Part shown: positions 1-8,532 of the stretch, piece after piece
How the letters are laid out: each line of letters opens with the position of its first letter
Position numbering within the stretch: position 1 is the stretch's first letter
Source of the DNA: G963675935 sp963823895
Lineage (GTDB): Bacteria; Planctomycetota; Planctomycetia; Pirellulales; Thermoguttaceae
DNA length: 64,000 nucleotides
Assembly: GCA_963823895.1 (NCBI GenBank)
Contig: CAWGNG010000037.1
Span: 1 to 64,000 of the forward strand
Reading direction: 5' to 3'
Notes under the pieces: generated by a model
What the model was told of the DNA's origin: nothing
Databases searched by the model: none
The model's input: the letters and a program-made list of their open reading frames with translations, nothing else
Made by a program: the position numbers and the translations under genes

Positions 1-37
1 TCAGGATTTCCAGTTTTCACAAGACTGGAGGTTCTAC

Positions 38-1870
38 ATGGCAAACCTGCTCACGATGGCGGATATTCAGGCGATCTTACATTTACACGAACAGGGCTGG
101 CGGCAACGGCGGATTGCTCGGGAATTGCATGTAGACCGGGAGACGGTCGCAAAGTACATCCAAGCAAGCGGTTGCGTTCCAAAACCAGCCAAAGCGCCCA
201 TCGGCTCCGATGTGGCCGGCGACCAAGCCACGGAAAGTCTGGAAAGCTCCGTGCCGGTTGGGGCGTCCATTGAGGAGAAGGGGATTGACGCCTGCCAAGC
301 GTCCCCCTGCTAGGCGTACCACCGGCCAATTCAAAACCAGCCAGAAGTGCCTCTCGGCTCCGAGTCAAAACCAGCCAAAGCACCCCTCGGCTCGGAAGCG
401 ATGTTCGGCGAACCTGTTCAGGCCGAATCAGCCCCCCACCTGGCGACTGAAAGCGAGTCATCGACGGCCGCCATTTCCTTAGAGAAGGAAGGCTGCCGCA
501 GCGCCTGTGAGCCGTATCGGCAAGTGATCCTGGAGAAGTTGGAGCAGGGTCTTTCGGGCCAACGCATCTATCAGGACTTGCGGGCCGAAGGGTTCGGCCA
601 CGAGTATCACAGCGTGCGGCGGTTCGTGGCCAAGCTGCGAGGAACACGGCCGTTGCCGTTTCGCCGGATGGAGTGCGAGGCCGGCGAAGAGGCCCAAGTG
701 GATTTCGGCACCGGCGCATGGATTGAGTTGCCAACGGGCAAGCGACGACGAACGCACGTCTTTCGGATTGTATTGAGCTACAGCCGCAAGGGATACAGCG
801 AGGCGGTCTATCGCCAGACCACGGAAGACTTCATTCGCTCGATTGAGAATGCTTTCTGGCATTTTGGCGGCGTCCCCAGGGTGCTGGTGATCGACAACCT
901 CAAGGCGGCGGTCAAACACCCGGACTGGTACGACCCCGAACTGACGCCAAAGATTCAATCCTTCTGCGAACACTATGGCGTGACGATCTTGCCTACGAAG
1001 CCACGAACACCACGACACAAGGGCAAGATCGAAAGTGGCGTTGGTTACGTTCAGGACAACGGGTTGAAAGGGCACCGCTTCACGAGCTTGGAGGGAGAGA
1101 ACGATCATTTGACACAGTGGGAAGCCGGCGTGGCCGACACCCGCATCCACGGCACGATTCGCAAGCAGGTCGGCAAGCTCTTTCAAGAAGTGGAACGTCG
1201 GGCCTTGCAACCGTTGCCATTGGAGCGGTTCCAGTTCTTCCACGAGGGACAGCGGGTGGTGCATCGGGACGGACACGTCGAAGTGGCCAAGGCGTACTAC
1301 TCGGTGCCGCCCGAGTATCTTGGCCGCACGCTCTGGGTGCGCTGGGACTTGCGACTGGTGCGCATCTTCAACGGACGGATGGAACAGATCGCCCTTCACC
1401 CACGACAGGAACCAGGGCGATTCAGCACCCAGGACAAGCACATCGCCTCGGAGAAGCGCAGCGGCGTCGAGCGTGGAGCAACGTATCTATTGTGCCGTGC
1501 CCGGATGATCGGCGAACACGCCGCCCGTTGGGCGGAAAACATGCTTCAAACCCGTGGAATCGAGGGCGTGCGGGTTTTACAGGGGTTGTTGAGCCTCGCC
1601 CACCGCCACGATGCCGGGGCGATCGAGCGGGCCTGTGAAGTGGCGTTCTCCCACGGCGCCTACCGGCTGCGGACGATCCGGCAACTGCTCAAACGAGATG
1701 CCCCCGAGCAAGAGACCTTCGACTTCCTCGACGAGCATCCGATCATTCGTTCCTTGAGCGATTACGGGAAGCTGGTGGCCACGTCGTTCGACCGGCCGTG
1801 GACGCCAGCTTCTCAGAGTGTGATGTACCGTAGTCCTTCCCTTTCCACAAAGCAGGAGTCCTTGCAATGA
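38..1870 (+). pseudogene. istA: IS21 transposase IstA, interrupted by an in-frame TAG
   Basis: The first 91 codons (38-313) encode the N-terminal helix-turn-helix (WRQRRIARELHVDRETVAKY) that binds the IS ends. After a TAG at 311-313 the same frame continues to 1870 with the DDE integrase core: QVDFGTGAW carries the first Asp, VLVIDNLKAAV the second, and PRTPRHKGKIESGV the final Glu. No frameshift is needed; only the stop separates the parts. The linker contains three copies of a roughly 30-bp repeat translated as KPAKAPxGS-like segments. The gene overlaps istB by 4 bp (ATGA). With the stop ignored, length is normal for IstA with a long linker. A nonsense mutation or base-call error is likelier than programmed readthrough. 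Confidence 0.85.
181..376 (+). repeat. Transposase-binding-like repeats inside istA
   Basis: AAAACCAGCC occurs at 181-190, and TCAAAACCAGCC at 331-342 and 365-376. The reverse complement, GGCTGGTTTTGA, is the core of the two right-end repeats of the same element. The three copies therefore look like the left-end multiple repeats of an IS21 element, yet they lie within the istA reading frame. Confidence 0.6.
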
Positions 1871-2691
1871 ATGAATCGTTGTCGTCGGCTCTGAGAAAGC
1901 TGCGGCTCTCGGGCCTTTCCCAGACCTTGGAAGTGCGAGTGCAAGAGGCAGCCAGCCACAACCTCAGCCATACGGAGTTCTTGGAGTTGATTCTCCAGGA
2001 TGAACTAACCGTGCGTCAAGAGCGGTAGATCGACCGCCGGGTGAAGGCGGCGGGGTTCCGTGAGTTGAAGCCCTTGGAGGACTTCGATTTCAGCTTCAAC
2101 CCCTCGATCAAGAAGAAGCAGATTTACGACCTGGCCTGCTGCCGGTTCATCCGGGAGAGTCGGGACGTGCTGTGGATGGGGCCTCCCGGCGTCGGAAAAT
2201 CTTTCTTGGTGCAGGCGTTGGGCTACCAGGCGATCAAGATGGGCTTCGTGGTTCTCTACCGCTCGATCTTCGACGTGGTGCGGGACTTCTTGCACGATGA
2301 AGCCTTCGGCGGCGAAGAGCGGGTGCTGGGGAAGTATCTGAAGCCGGACCTGTTGATCGTCGATGACATGGGCATGAAGCAGTTGCCGAAGCGGAGCGGC
2401 GAGTATCTGTTCGAGATCGTCATGCGGCGTTACGAGACTCGTTCGACGATGATGACCAGCAACCGCCCCTTGGAGGATTGGGGAAAACTGATCGGCGATA
2501 TTCCCTCAGCCACGGCAATCCTCGACCGTTTCCTGCACCACGCTGAGATCATCACGATCACCGGTCGCAGCTACCGGCTCCGCAATCAGGGTGGCAAGGA
2601 TGGCCAGCCTGCTGAGAACGATCAGCCCTCGAAGGAGAAGGAAGGAAAGCGTCCCCGACGGGAGTCCACAGAATCCCCATCTGCGGAATAG
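1867..2691 (+). pseudogene. istB: IS21 helper ATPase IstB, interrupted by an in-frame TAG
   Basis: The reading starts at ATG 1867, overlapping the istA stop, and gives the IstB N-terminal segment ending in VRQER. A TAG at 2026-2028 follows, then the same frame continues (IDRRVKAAGFRELKPLEDFDF) to 2691. The AAA+ core is clear: Walker A GPPGVGKS, Walker B LLIVDDMG, sensor-like TSNRPLEDW. IstB is the target-selection ATPase that works with IstA. Translation could restart at GTG 2041, but that would lack the N-terminal helical domain. The C-terminus is extended and charged (QGGKDGQPAENDQPSKEKEG). Confidence 0.85.
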
Positions 2692-2744
2692 AGAGGCACT
2701 TGTCAAACCGACGAACGATCAGTTACAAAGGCATAAACACAACT

Positions 2745-2787
2745 GGCTGGTTTTGAAGCGCCTCCCGGTGGCTGGTTTTGAAGCGCC
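2745..2787 (+). repeat. IS21 right-end direct repeats
   Basis: Two perfect copies of GGCTGGTTTTGAAGCGCC lie at 2745-2762 and 2770-2787, a 25-bp period. They are the expected multiple transposase-binding sites at an IS21 end. The element end is probably just after, near 2797 (GTGACAACA). Confidence 0.75.
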
Positions 2788-2798
2788 CAGTGACAACA

Positions 2799-3429
2799 CA
2801 GCAGGCGGCGTCGGGGAGCAGCAAAGGTTCAGAACGAACCTTTTGACCGCGGATGCCGGTGGAGGCGGTCACGGCCATGATCTGAAAAACCCTGGACTTT
2901 TGGACCACCGATGTAGGCGGCGTGTGCCGATGCCTCCCCAATCCGATCACGCCGCCTCGGGGCTGTTCAACTTTTCAAATTGAAGACTCGCCTCCGGCTC
3001 CTTGCAGAATGCTCGTTTGCAACCAGTCGGCTGGCTCGCTCGCCCCTTACTGTAACCCATTACAACCCCACACGGTCGCTGGCAGGCAGTGCTGCCAGCC
3101 CCAGCCCCAACCATCGGACATTTCTGACCGATGGCACCGTAGTTGGACACGAGAAGCCCGCCGCCGATGGTCAACTCCCCGTAAGATTCCCGTCTGCAAC
3201 CAGTTGGTAGGCATAGCGGGCGGAAAAATGCCTCCCTTATTGAACCCGCCACACTCTGCACACCCACCACGGCACCGGCTCCGATCTTCGAGCCGTTGGA
3301 TGGGAGTGAGAGTGTTCAAGGGGGGCGGGGTTCTTGGGTGCGGGTTTCAAGTTGTTCCACAGGTCTCGGGTGTGGGACAACTTCGGTTGGAATCGAGCGG
3401 ACAGCGACCTCACCTTTTGCCTGACTATT
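2799..3429. other. Non-coding stretch between IS21 and the tRNA-Ala locus
   Basis: No reading frame here has a plausible ribosome site, composition or recognisable motif. The stretch looks like decayed accessory DNA. TGTAACCCATTACAA near 3052 resembles the arm-type repeats found closer to the tRNA. Confidence 0.5.
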
Positions 3430-3464
3430 GGGTTACAAAATGGGTTACAGACGCCCCGGTTACA
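3430..3464 (+). repeat. GGGTTACA arm-type repeats beside tRNA-Ala
   Basis: GGGTTACA at 3430 and 3442 and GGTTACA at 3458 form a short direct-repeat cluster. Its reverse complement, TGTAACCC, closely resembles the CGTAACCCC repeats at both ends of the tRNA-Ile element. The cluster sits about 60 bp from the tRNA 3' end and just before a hairpin, the same order as at the tRNA-Ile locus. By inference it is the remnant of an integrase arm-binding region from an element that used the 3' side of this tRNA. Confidence 0.5.
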
Positions 3465-3477
3465 AAAACGGCAACAA

Positions 3478-3513
3478 AAAAGCCTTCCGTAACTAATTGC
3501 TACGAAAAGCTTT
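3478..3513. other. Imperfect hairpin downstream of tRNA-Ala
   Basis: AAAGCCTTCCGTA and TACGAAAAGCTTT form a 13-bp stem with two mismatches. It resembles the perfect AAGCCTTGCGT/ACGCAAGGCTT hairpin found in the same position beside tRNA-Ile. It could terminate the tRNA transcript or be part of the attachment-site architecture. No strong T-run follows in the tRNA direction. Confidence 0.5.
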
Positions 3514-3520
3514 AGTTTAG

Positions 3521-3593
3521 TGGAGCCGACCGGGAACGATCCGGCAACCTCCTGGATGCAAACCAGGCGCTCTCCCAACTGAGCTACGGCCCC
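3521..3593 (-). tRNA. tRNA-Ala (anticodon UGC)
   Basis: The minus strand folds into a complete cloverleaf: acceptor GGGGCCG/CGGCTCC with the alanine identity pair G3:U70, D-arm GCTC...GAGC, anticodon arm CCTGG-TTTGCAT-CCAGG, and T stem GCCGG/CCGGT. Discriminator A73 is present; CCA is not encoded. The T loop reads ATCGTTC instead of the usual TTCRANY form. The 5' half is duplicated at 14381-14420, showing that an element inserted here. Confidence 0.85.
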
Positions 3594-3595
3594 AA
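3556..3595. other. Left attachment-site repeat (tRNA-Ala 5' half)
   Basis: These 40 bp, from the anticodon loop to 2 bp beyond the tRNA 5' end, are identical and in the same orientation at 14381-14420. This is the direct-repeat signature of site-specific integration. Confidence 0.85.
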
Positions 3596-3892
3596 TGAAT
3601 ACCTAACTTCTTATTTTGTAATACCTTACGTCAACAGATTTGACGGTGTGTGTCGTCTTCCTAAGCCCTCCAATTAGTACAGTTTAGCACGATTTAGCAC
3701 CTCAAAACCGACGATTCCCGACAATTCCCCGACACAGAATTGACTACTGTTTAGCTTAGTTGACGGCCCTACCGGCGTCAAGGATACCGGCTGATTGTGC
3801 CAACGTGACGGCAAGCACCGCTGAGTTGACACCCCGCTTGCGTGCCGGTCACAAGGGCACTACGCTAAGGGTGGAGCAAAAAGGGGAGCCCC

Positions 3893-4012
3893 ATGAAAAC
3901 GATATACCTTCTGATCGCCTTGCCAGTGCTCGCCCTCTTGGCCCCGTGTATCGGGCTTGCCAAGAGCAAGAGCGGGTCAAGCGGTGGGACGATACACGTC
4001 AGGGGTGTCTGA
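3893..4012 (+). CDS. Small secreted protein, 39 aa
   Basis: ATG at 3893 follows a good ribosome site (AAGGGGAG). The product begins with a classical signal peptide (MKTIYLLIALPVLALLA) with likely cleavage near GLA, then a short Ser/Gly-rich tail ending TIHVRGV. The tail resembles the start of the xHVxGYxRxDGTYV module of many small bacterial exported proteins, so this may be a truncated member. A possible 1-2 nt shift after GV would continue as SDRNGSH, which is suggestive but unproven. Function unknown. Confidence 0.5.
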   Translation: MKTIYLLIALPVLALLAPCIGLAKSKSGSSGGTIHVRGV

Positions 4013-4046
4013 TCGCAACGGAAGTCACATTACAAGGAGTTTAGCA

Positions 4047-4250
4047 ATGGCTAATGCAGACGAATTAAAGCGACAGCAAAGACTCATCGAGCAGCGGCGA
4101 CTCCAGGAGCAGCAGGAGCGCGAACTGCGAGAGCAACAGGAAAGATATCGCAAAGCCGCACAGGAAAGTCCGGCACCGGAGAGGGCCGACCTTGACCGTT
4201 TGTTGAGCGACATTGAGGGCAAGCCCGACCAAGGAAAGCCCAAGCCGTAG
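4047..4250 (+). CDS. Small coiled-coil protein, 67 aa
   Basis: ATG 4047 has an AAGGAG site 9 bp upstream. Residues 7-47 form a highly charged Q/E/R heptad-rich helix (RQQRLIEQRRLQEQQERE), followed by a short acidic segment with DLDRLLSDIEG. There is no signal peptide or membrane segment. It lies 18 bp before the membrane-protein gene at 4269 in the same orientation, so the two may be co-transcribed. Function unknown. Confidence 0.6.
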   Translation: MANADELKRQQRLIEQRRLQEQQERELREQQERYRKAAQESPAPERADLDRLLSDIEGKPDQGKPKP

Positions 4251-4786
4251 ACTCCCGGGGCAACGCGCATGGCCGATAACCCGAGTACAACTCTTGAACT
4301 GGCAAAGGCTGCGGCTGTGTATTATACGTTCTTGGGCGCGGCGAGCGGTGCGATTATCACCGCGATTGTTTCCATCCTCATCCACCTATCTGGCGCACGT
4401 AAACGCAAGGAGGAGCTAAAGAGGGCCAGAGGCGAGACAATGAGAGAACTCATCGGGATCAAGGATGCGTTTCGCACTGCCGACAATGCTCTTCGGGAGC
4501 CACTAGCAACGTACAATCGTCTGCTTGATGACATACCAAATCACAAAGACGAACTCGGCCGTACCCGCGATACACTTTGCGGCAAACTCGCGGAGGCCGT
4601 ATCCAAGTACACAGACTTGCTCGACTATGAATGCGACGTATTCAAGAACGACCGCGAAAGGGCCGGAAACCTAGTTGAAGAATCGACAGAGGTTCTACGT
4701 ATTTGGACTCGCTTGGTCAGCGCCCTTAACCGTTCCGATGTCTTGCTGGCACTTGGAAAGCAGCCGCTCAAGTTTAATCATCGTGA

Positions 4787-4794
4787 CTTGTCTG
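4787..4794. repeat. IS66 target-site duplication, left copy
   Basis: CTTGTCTG at 4787-4794 is repeated directly after the element at 7421-7428. Eight base pairs is the standard IS66 duplication length. Confidence 0.95.
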
Positions 4795-4860
4795 GTAAGC
4801 GTCCCGCCGAGCACATAGGGAGAAATCGCCGCCTGGGCGTAGGCTTGGCGAACGGGGAGA

Positions 4861-6459
4861 TCAAGCCGGATGCCAGCGGTGGGGGAGGAGGGCGAGAAGT
4901 TCTTCCTCGCTGGCGCCGGGAAGAATCGCTGGCAGTCGGGTCAGCACGTCGCGGTAGTAGACCCAAGGATCGTGGCCGTGACGCTTGCATGACGCCAACA
5001 GGCTGAAATGGATCGCCGCCGCGCGGCCGCCCCGGTCGTTCCCCACAAAAAGCCAATTGCGGCGTCCGATACAGAGGCCCCGCAACGAGTTCTCGCCTTC
5101 GTTGTTGTCGATGTCCAGCCAGCCGTCGTTAGGGTATACGGACAGGGCCGTCCAGTTGCCGAGCGTATAGTTAATCGCTCCACGAACCGCGCTCTTGGGC
5201 AAGACCTTGGGCGCCTCGGCTTCCAGCCATGTATGGAAGCTGTCCAAGAGCGGCCGCGACCGCTCCTGCCGCTCGGCGGCGATTTGCGTGGCACGCTCCT
5301 CCAGCGTGAGTGGCTGCCACTGGCCCTGACAGCGCTGCCGGAGATCTTTCTCCACGGCGTAGAGCTTGCCGATCCAAGCCAACGCCGTCTCCATGCGGGC
5401 CGCATCCAGCCGTCGGCTCTCGTGGAATTTCCTCCGCGTGCGCCGAACAAGCCACCTCGATGATTCGACCGTCGGATTCCAGGTAGATTCCGTCGTAACC
5501 GTTGAAGGCGTCGGCCTGCACATAGCCGCGATAATCCTTGAGAAACGCGGCCGGTCCGTCCCGTTTGTGATTCGTCGTGTAATCGAACACGGTCAGCGAG
5601 TGCAGTGGATCGCCCACGTAGGGCCAGAAGTGGCCCGTGTACTTCAGCCTCCGCCAGGCATCGCGGACCTTCACCGAGGTGTCATCCGTGTGGATTACGT
5701 GAGAAGCCAACACCACGCGGATAGCCAGGGCGTACAAAGGTTGTAAGAACTCGGCCGTTTGAAGCCACCAGCCGTCCATCGTCTGCCGGGAGATGCGGAC
5801 GCCCTGTCGCTGGAAGATTCCTTCCAGCCGGTGCAAGGGCAGATGATCGGCCCCCTTGCTGACGATCACCTGGGCCATCAGCCCCGGACCGGCCAAACCG
5901 CCGGGAATCGCCTCGGGCGGCTTGCGGGCCAGCACCACGTTCTGCTCGACGAGCGTCAGGCCGCTCTCGGGCAGTTGCTCTTTGCGGGCGTATTTCTTGC
6001 GGACATGCACCATCACGAACAGCGTCGAGGGCCGCCAATCGAGTTGCTCGCTGGTCTCCGGCGGCAACTCGACCAGATTCTCCAGGCCGCCCAATGCCGC
6101 CTTCTCGGCTTCGGAAAGATCGTGAACGACTTCCTCACGCTTGGTCTCGTCGGGAATCCGCCCTCGGCCGCGCTTGTTGCGGTTCTGGAAGCTGCCCGTG
6201 CGACCGGCGGCGGCGAGTTGGCAGCCGCCTCTTCCGCATCTGCCTGGTTCTCGAACAACATGCCTTGCTGCGGATCGAACTTCTCGCTGCTGCTCCCGTA
6301 AATCCTTTTCAGCAGCAAGTGAATGTGATGTTCTTGCCGCTGGAGCCGCTCGTCGCGCAGACGCAACTGCTCCAACAATTGCACGATCAACTGCTTGAGC
6401 ACCGCGACATCGTCGGGCAGCAGGGCGGGATCGGGAAGAGGCATGGCGTCCGTGTCCAT
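4861..6459 (-). pseudogene. tnpC: IS66 transposase TnpC with two frameshifts
   Basis: The N-terminal leucine-zipper region (QLIVQLLEQLRLRDERLQRQ) and the zinc-binding/IS66 start LLKRIYGSSSEKFDP are in one frame. A shift near 6210 (a CCGCCGCC run) moves to the frame encoding RNKRGRGRIPDETKREEVV and the DDE core (HTDDTSVKVRDAWRRLKYTG, QADAFNGYDGIY). A second shift near 5450 is needed to reach RRKFHESRR and the conserved C-terminus (NNEGENSLRGLCIGRRNWLFVGND). TnpC is the catalytic IS66 transposase; family members are one uninterrupted gene of about 500 aa. Confidence 0.9.
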
Positions 6460-6521
6460 GCCCTTATAGATACCGTGAACGCGAAATTATTCCCACCGCA
6501 AGAAAGGTTTTTCTCCCCGCA

Positions 6522-6878
6522 TCAAGCCGTGCGTTGGTAGCGTTGCTGCCGTTTCACGCTGGACGGGTCGATGCCCCACAGCACCAGCGACAACTCCTGC
6601 GCCGAGACCTCGACGCTCCGCGCTTGTGGGTTGTTGCTCGTCGGAAAGCGAAAGGTTCCTTCTTCCAGCCGCCGATAGTACAACGTCAGCCCGTCGCGAT
6701 CCCACCACAAAAGTTTCACGCGATCGCCACGGCGACTGCGGAACACGAACAAGTGGCCGGACAAGGGATCGTATCCCAGCCAGTCCCGCACCAGGGCGGC
6801 CAGTGTGTCGAAACTTTTTCGCATATCTGTCGGCGCCAAGCACACGTAGATCCGCACCAGTTCCGACAGGTTCAACAC
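6522..6878 (-). CDS. tnpB: IS66 accessory protein TnpB
   Basis: A full-length 118-aa IS66 Orf2 protein with the diagnostic segments VYVCLAPTDMRKSFDTLAAL-type start (here IYVCLAPTDMRKSFDTLAA), HLFVFRSRRGDRVKLLWWD and DGLTLYYRRLEEGTF. It is required for IS66 transposition by an unknown mechanism. Its start overlaps the end of tnpA by 7 bp, suggesting coupled translation. The frame is intact although tnpC downstream is broken. Confidence 0.95.
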   Translation of the reverse strand: MLNLSELVRIYVCLAPTDMRKSFDTLAALVRDWLGYDPLSGHLFVFRSRRGDRVKLLWWDRDGLTLYYRRLEEGTFRFPTSNNPQARSVEVSAQELSLVLWGIDPSSVKRQQRYQRTA

Positions 6879-7327
6879 GGCTGCACCTCCAGCACGGCCA
6901 GCACAGCGGCGAGCGTTTGCCGGTCGAAGCCCGCCTGCACCCGTACCGTGCGGCCTTGCCCCAGGATAATCTCCACGCCGCCGTCCGCCTCAGCCGCGCC
7001 GAAGCACCTGCTTGCCGGTCCCACCACATGCACGGGCAGAAACGAAGGCGTAGCACCATGCCGTGGCGATACCCGCTTGGATGAACGCGACGTTGGCGTC
7101 GCCGGGCGTGACTGGAACTGCGCGCCGTCCACGGCACCGGATACCCGCTTGCCGGTGCGGTGACCACCTCGCGCCAGTTTATGCCGCCAGAAATAGAAGG
7201 CCGACTCCCGCAATTCCTCGGCGCGGCAAAACGCCCGCACCGATTGGCCGCCTTCCCTCCACCGCCGCACCACCTCTTCCCAATAGCTCCGTCGCCGCGG
7301 ATCGCCGTGTCGAATTCGTTTCTTCAT
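6872..7327 (-). CDS. tnpA: IS66 accessory protein TnpA
   Basis: A 151-aa IS66 Orf1 protein with an N-terminal helix-turn-helix-like region (YWEEVVRRWREGGQSVRAFCRAEELRESAFYFWRHKL, here quoted only as key words WREGGQSVRAFC and FYFWRHKL) and the C-terminal VEIILGQGRTVRVQAGFD module of the family. ATG 7327 was preferred over one 7 codons upstream because family members begin just before this HTH. It is likely a DNA-binding helper for the element ends. Confidence 0.9.
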   Translation of the reverse strand: MKKRIRHGDPRRRSYWEEVVRRWREGGQSVRAFCRAEELRESAFYFWRHKLARGGHRTGKRVSGAVDGAQFQSRPATPTSRSSKRVSPRHGATPSFLPVHVVGPASRCFGAAEADGGVEIILGQGRTVRVQAGFDRQTLAAVLAVLEVQPC

Positions 7328-7420
7328 GTTCGGGCTCCTGAGGTTCATCGAGCCGAGACCATCCCGGCCGATGCCCCCAGCCTACCCGACTGCACAAGAC
7401 GTGTTCCGCCAGTCACTTAC

Positions 7421-7428
7421 CTTGTCTG
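7421..7428. repeat. IS66 target-site duplication, right copy
   Basis: CTTGTCTG, identical to 4787-4794. Confidence 0.95.
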
Positions 7429-7527
7429 CTTTTCGGCGTGCGGTTTCCCTGATACCAAAGCACGCCAAGGACAGGGACTTCCTGCTTGGTGAAATTGGAC
7501 GTTTGCTTGACGCTTGAGCAGTGGGGC

Positions 7528-7665
7528 ATGGCCGAGAAGTACACGGCGAATTGGCAGGCCCACGCCGAACACTCAGAGAAGTACGAAGGGCGGGGAATGG
7601 AAACTACGCCAAGGAAGCGTAGATTGAGGAAGAACCCCGGAAGCCAAGCGGCTGCCTTACGGTGA
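7528..7665 (+). CDS. Possible small protein, 45 aa
   Basis: ATG 7528 lies 10 bp after the end of the IS66-split gene. It encodes a basic, tryptophan-containing peptide (MAEKYTANWQAHAEHSEKY) ending in an arginine-rich tail. The upstream GAGCAGTGGGG is only a weak ribosome site. No family recognised; it may be non-coding. Confidence 0.25.
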   Translation: MAEKYTANWQAHAEHSEKYEGRGMETTPRKRRLRKNPGSQAAALR

Positions 7666-7683
7666 TACTGGCGGCCGGGATTC

Positions 7684-7869
7684 TTAGTTACCTCTTAGCC
7701 GCCGGAGTTCTTCCTTTTTCTTATCACGTTCAGCCTTCATTCTTTCAATGGTCTGCCGCCTTCGTTCCTTTTCGGCCGGGGTGCCAGTCACGTTCAACTC
7801 GGCGGCCGCGATACTTCTGTCGAGATACGCAATCTCCGCCACAAGTTGCTTTTCACGTTCCGTAGTCAT
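7684..7869 (-). CDS. Small coiled-coil protein, 61 aa
   Basis: ATG 7869 follows AAGGGGAT on the minus strand. The peptide is a nearly continuous charged helix (QLVAEIAYLDRSIAAAELN, then KERRRQTIERMKAERDKKKEE), consistent with a short coiled coil. No signal peptide. It lies 25 bp downstream of the zinc-ribbon membrane gene and is probably co-transcribed with it. Function unknown. Confidence 0.6.
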   Translation of the reverse strand: MTTEREKQLVAEIAYLDRSIAAAELNVTGTPAEKERRRQTIERMKAERDKKKEELRRLRGN

Positions 7870-7894
7870 AGCCTATCCCCTTTCGTGTTGAGAA

Positions 7895-8404
7895 CTACTC
7901 CAAGCCCGCCTGTGCCTTCGAGACCAGTTTGCCATTTTGGAACATGCAGGTAACGACGCGGAAGCCATCCTGCCATTCAAGCGATTCAGTGGTAAGGTCA
8001 TAATCTGTGTTCTGCCCAAATTCGCTCTTGGCTACTGTTTTGTAGTCACGGCCGAGAATGTCCCCAACATCATAACGGTCCATGCCTGTCTCAATCTTTC
8101 CGAAGTTTGCCAAGGTCAATTTTGTCTCCGCAACCGTTGGTACGTGTGCTTGCGCTTTCACTTGTGCCGATGAATCTCCCGATGGGGTTGACGACGATGG
8201 CGACAACGTAAACACCCCGGAGCATAGCACCACAAAAACCAGGAAAACGCCCAACGCGATCAGCACGCCCACTTGTCCCTCTTTCTGTTTCTTCTCTTTC
8301 AGCACGGCTACTATGTCGGGTGTGAGTGCGAAACCACAACCCGGACAAGCGGCGGCAGTCTCACTGACGGGTTTTTTGCACTCAGGGCAATTGATGAGCG
8401 ACAT
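7895..8404 (-). CDS. Zinc-ribbon membrane protein, 169 aa
   Basis: ATG 8404 starts a zinc ribbon (CPECKKPVSETAAACPGCG, two CxxC knuckles 15 residues apart), followed by a charged linker, one transmembrane helix (GVLIALGVFLVFVVLCSGVF), a Ser/Pro-rich spacer and a C-terminal domain beginning NFGKIETGMDRYDVGDILG. That last segment resembles the SmpA/BamE-like start used by many small envelope proteins. Predicted topology is zinc ribbon inside, C-terminal domain outside. Longer upstream starts were rejected because CPEC should sit near the N-terminus. Function unknown. Confidence 0.7.
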   Translation of the reverse strand: MSLINCPECKKPVSETAAACPGCGFALTPDIVAVLKEKKQKEGQVGVLIALGVFLVFVVLCSGVFTLSPSSSTPSGDSSAQVKAQAHVPTVAETKLTLANFGKIETGMDRYDVGDILGRDYKTVAKSEFGQNTDYDLTTESLEWQDGFRVVTCMFQNGKLVSKAQAGLE

Positions 8405-8532
8405 GGTTTCTGTCTCCGGGGTCAACGGATAGAACCAAGCAAGCATAGCACACGGGGCAGGGTTGAAAATGACGCACTGTACGCCGTGAGCTATAGTTGG
8501 GGGACACCACAACCAAAAGGGGAGGCGTAATC

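Larger units (their letters stand above)
1..2798 (+). mobile_element. IS21-family element (left end outside the window)
   Basis: Two adjacent genes in the order istA-istB (DDE transposase then AAA+ helper) define the IS21 family. The right end is marked by two perfect 18-bp direct repeats, and the element probably ends in the ACA-type terminus near 2797. The left terminus lies before base 1 or is obscured. Both genes carry one in-frame TAG, so the copy is probably inactive unless the stops are read through or are sequence errors. Confidence 0.85.
4795..7420 (-). mobile_element. IS66-family element, 2626 bp
   Basis: Imperfect terminal inverted repeats (GTAAGCGTCCCGCCGAGCAC against GTAAGTGACTGGCGGAACAC) and a perfect 8-bp target duplication define the ends exactly. 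It carries the three IS66 genes tnpA-tnpB-tnpC on the minus strand. tnpC has two frameshifts, so this copy appears inactive. Confidence 0.95.
4269..7517 (+). pseudogene. Membrane-anchored helical protein, split by IS66
   Basis: The 5' part (4269-4794) and 3' part (7429-7517) join in frame once the IS66 element and one copy of its 8-bp target duplication are removed, giving 204 aa. The restored protein has one N-terminal membrane helix (residues 18-43, AAAVYYTFLGAASGAIITAI) and a long charged cytoplasmic helical region, and ends SLIPKHAKDRDFLLGEIGRLLDA. Function is unknown; the shape suggests a small membrane-tethered coiled-coil factor. As it stands, translation runs into the IS. Confidence 0.75.

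Noticed and set aside
4861..6459. Programmed frameshifting in IS66 tnpC
   Set aside because: Complete relatives use a single frame, and no slippery site with a stimulatory structure was seen at either shift.
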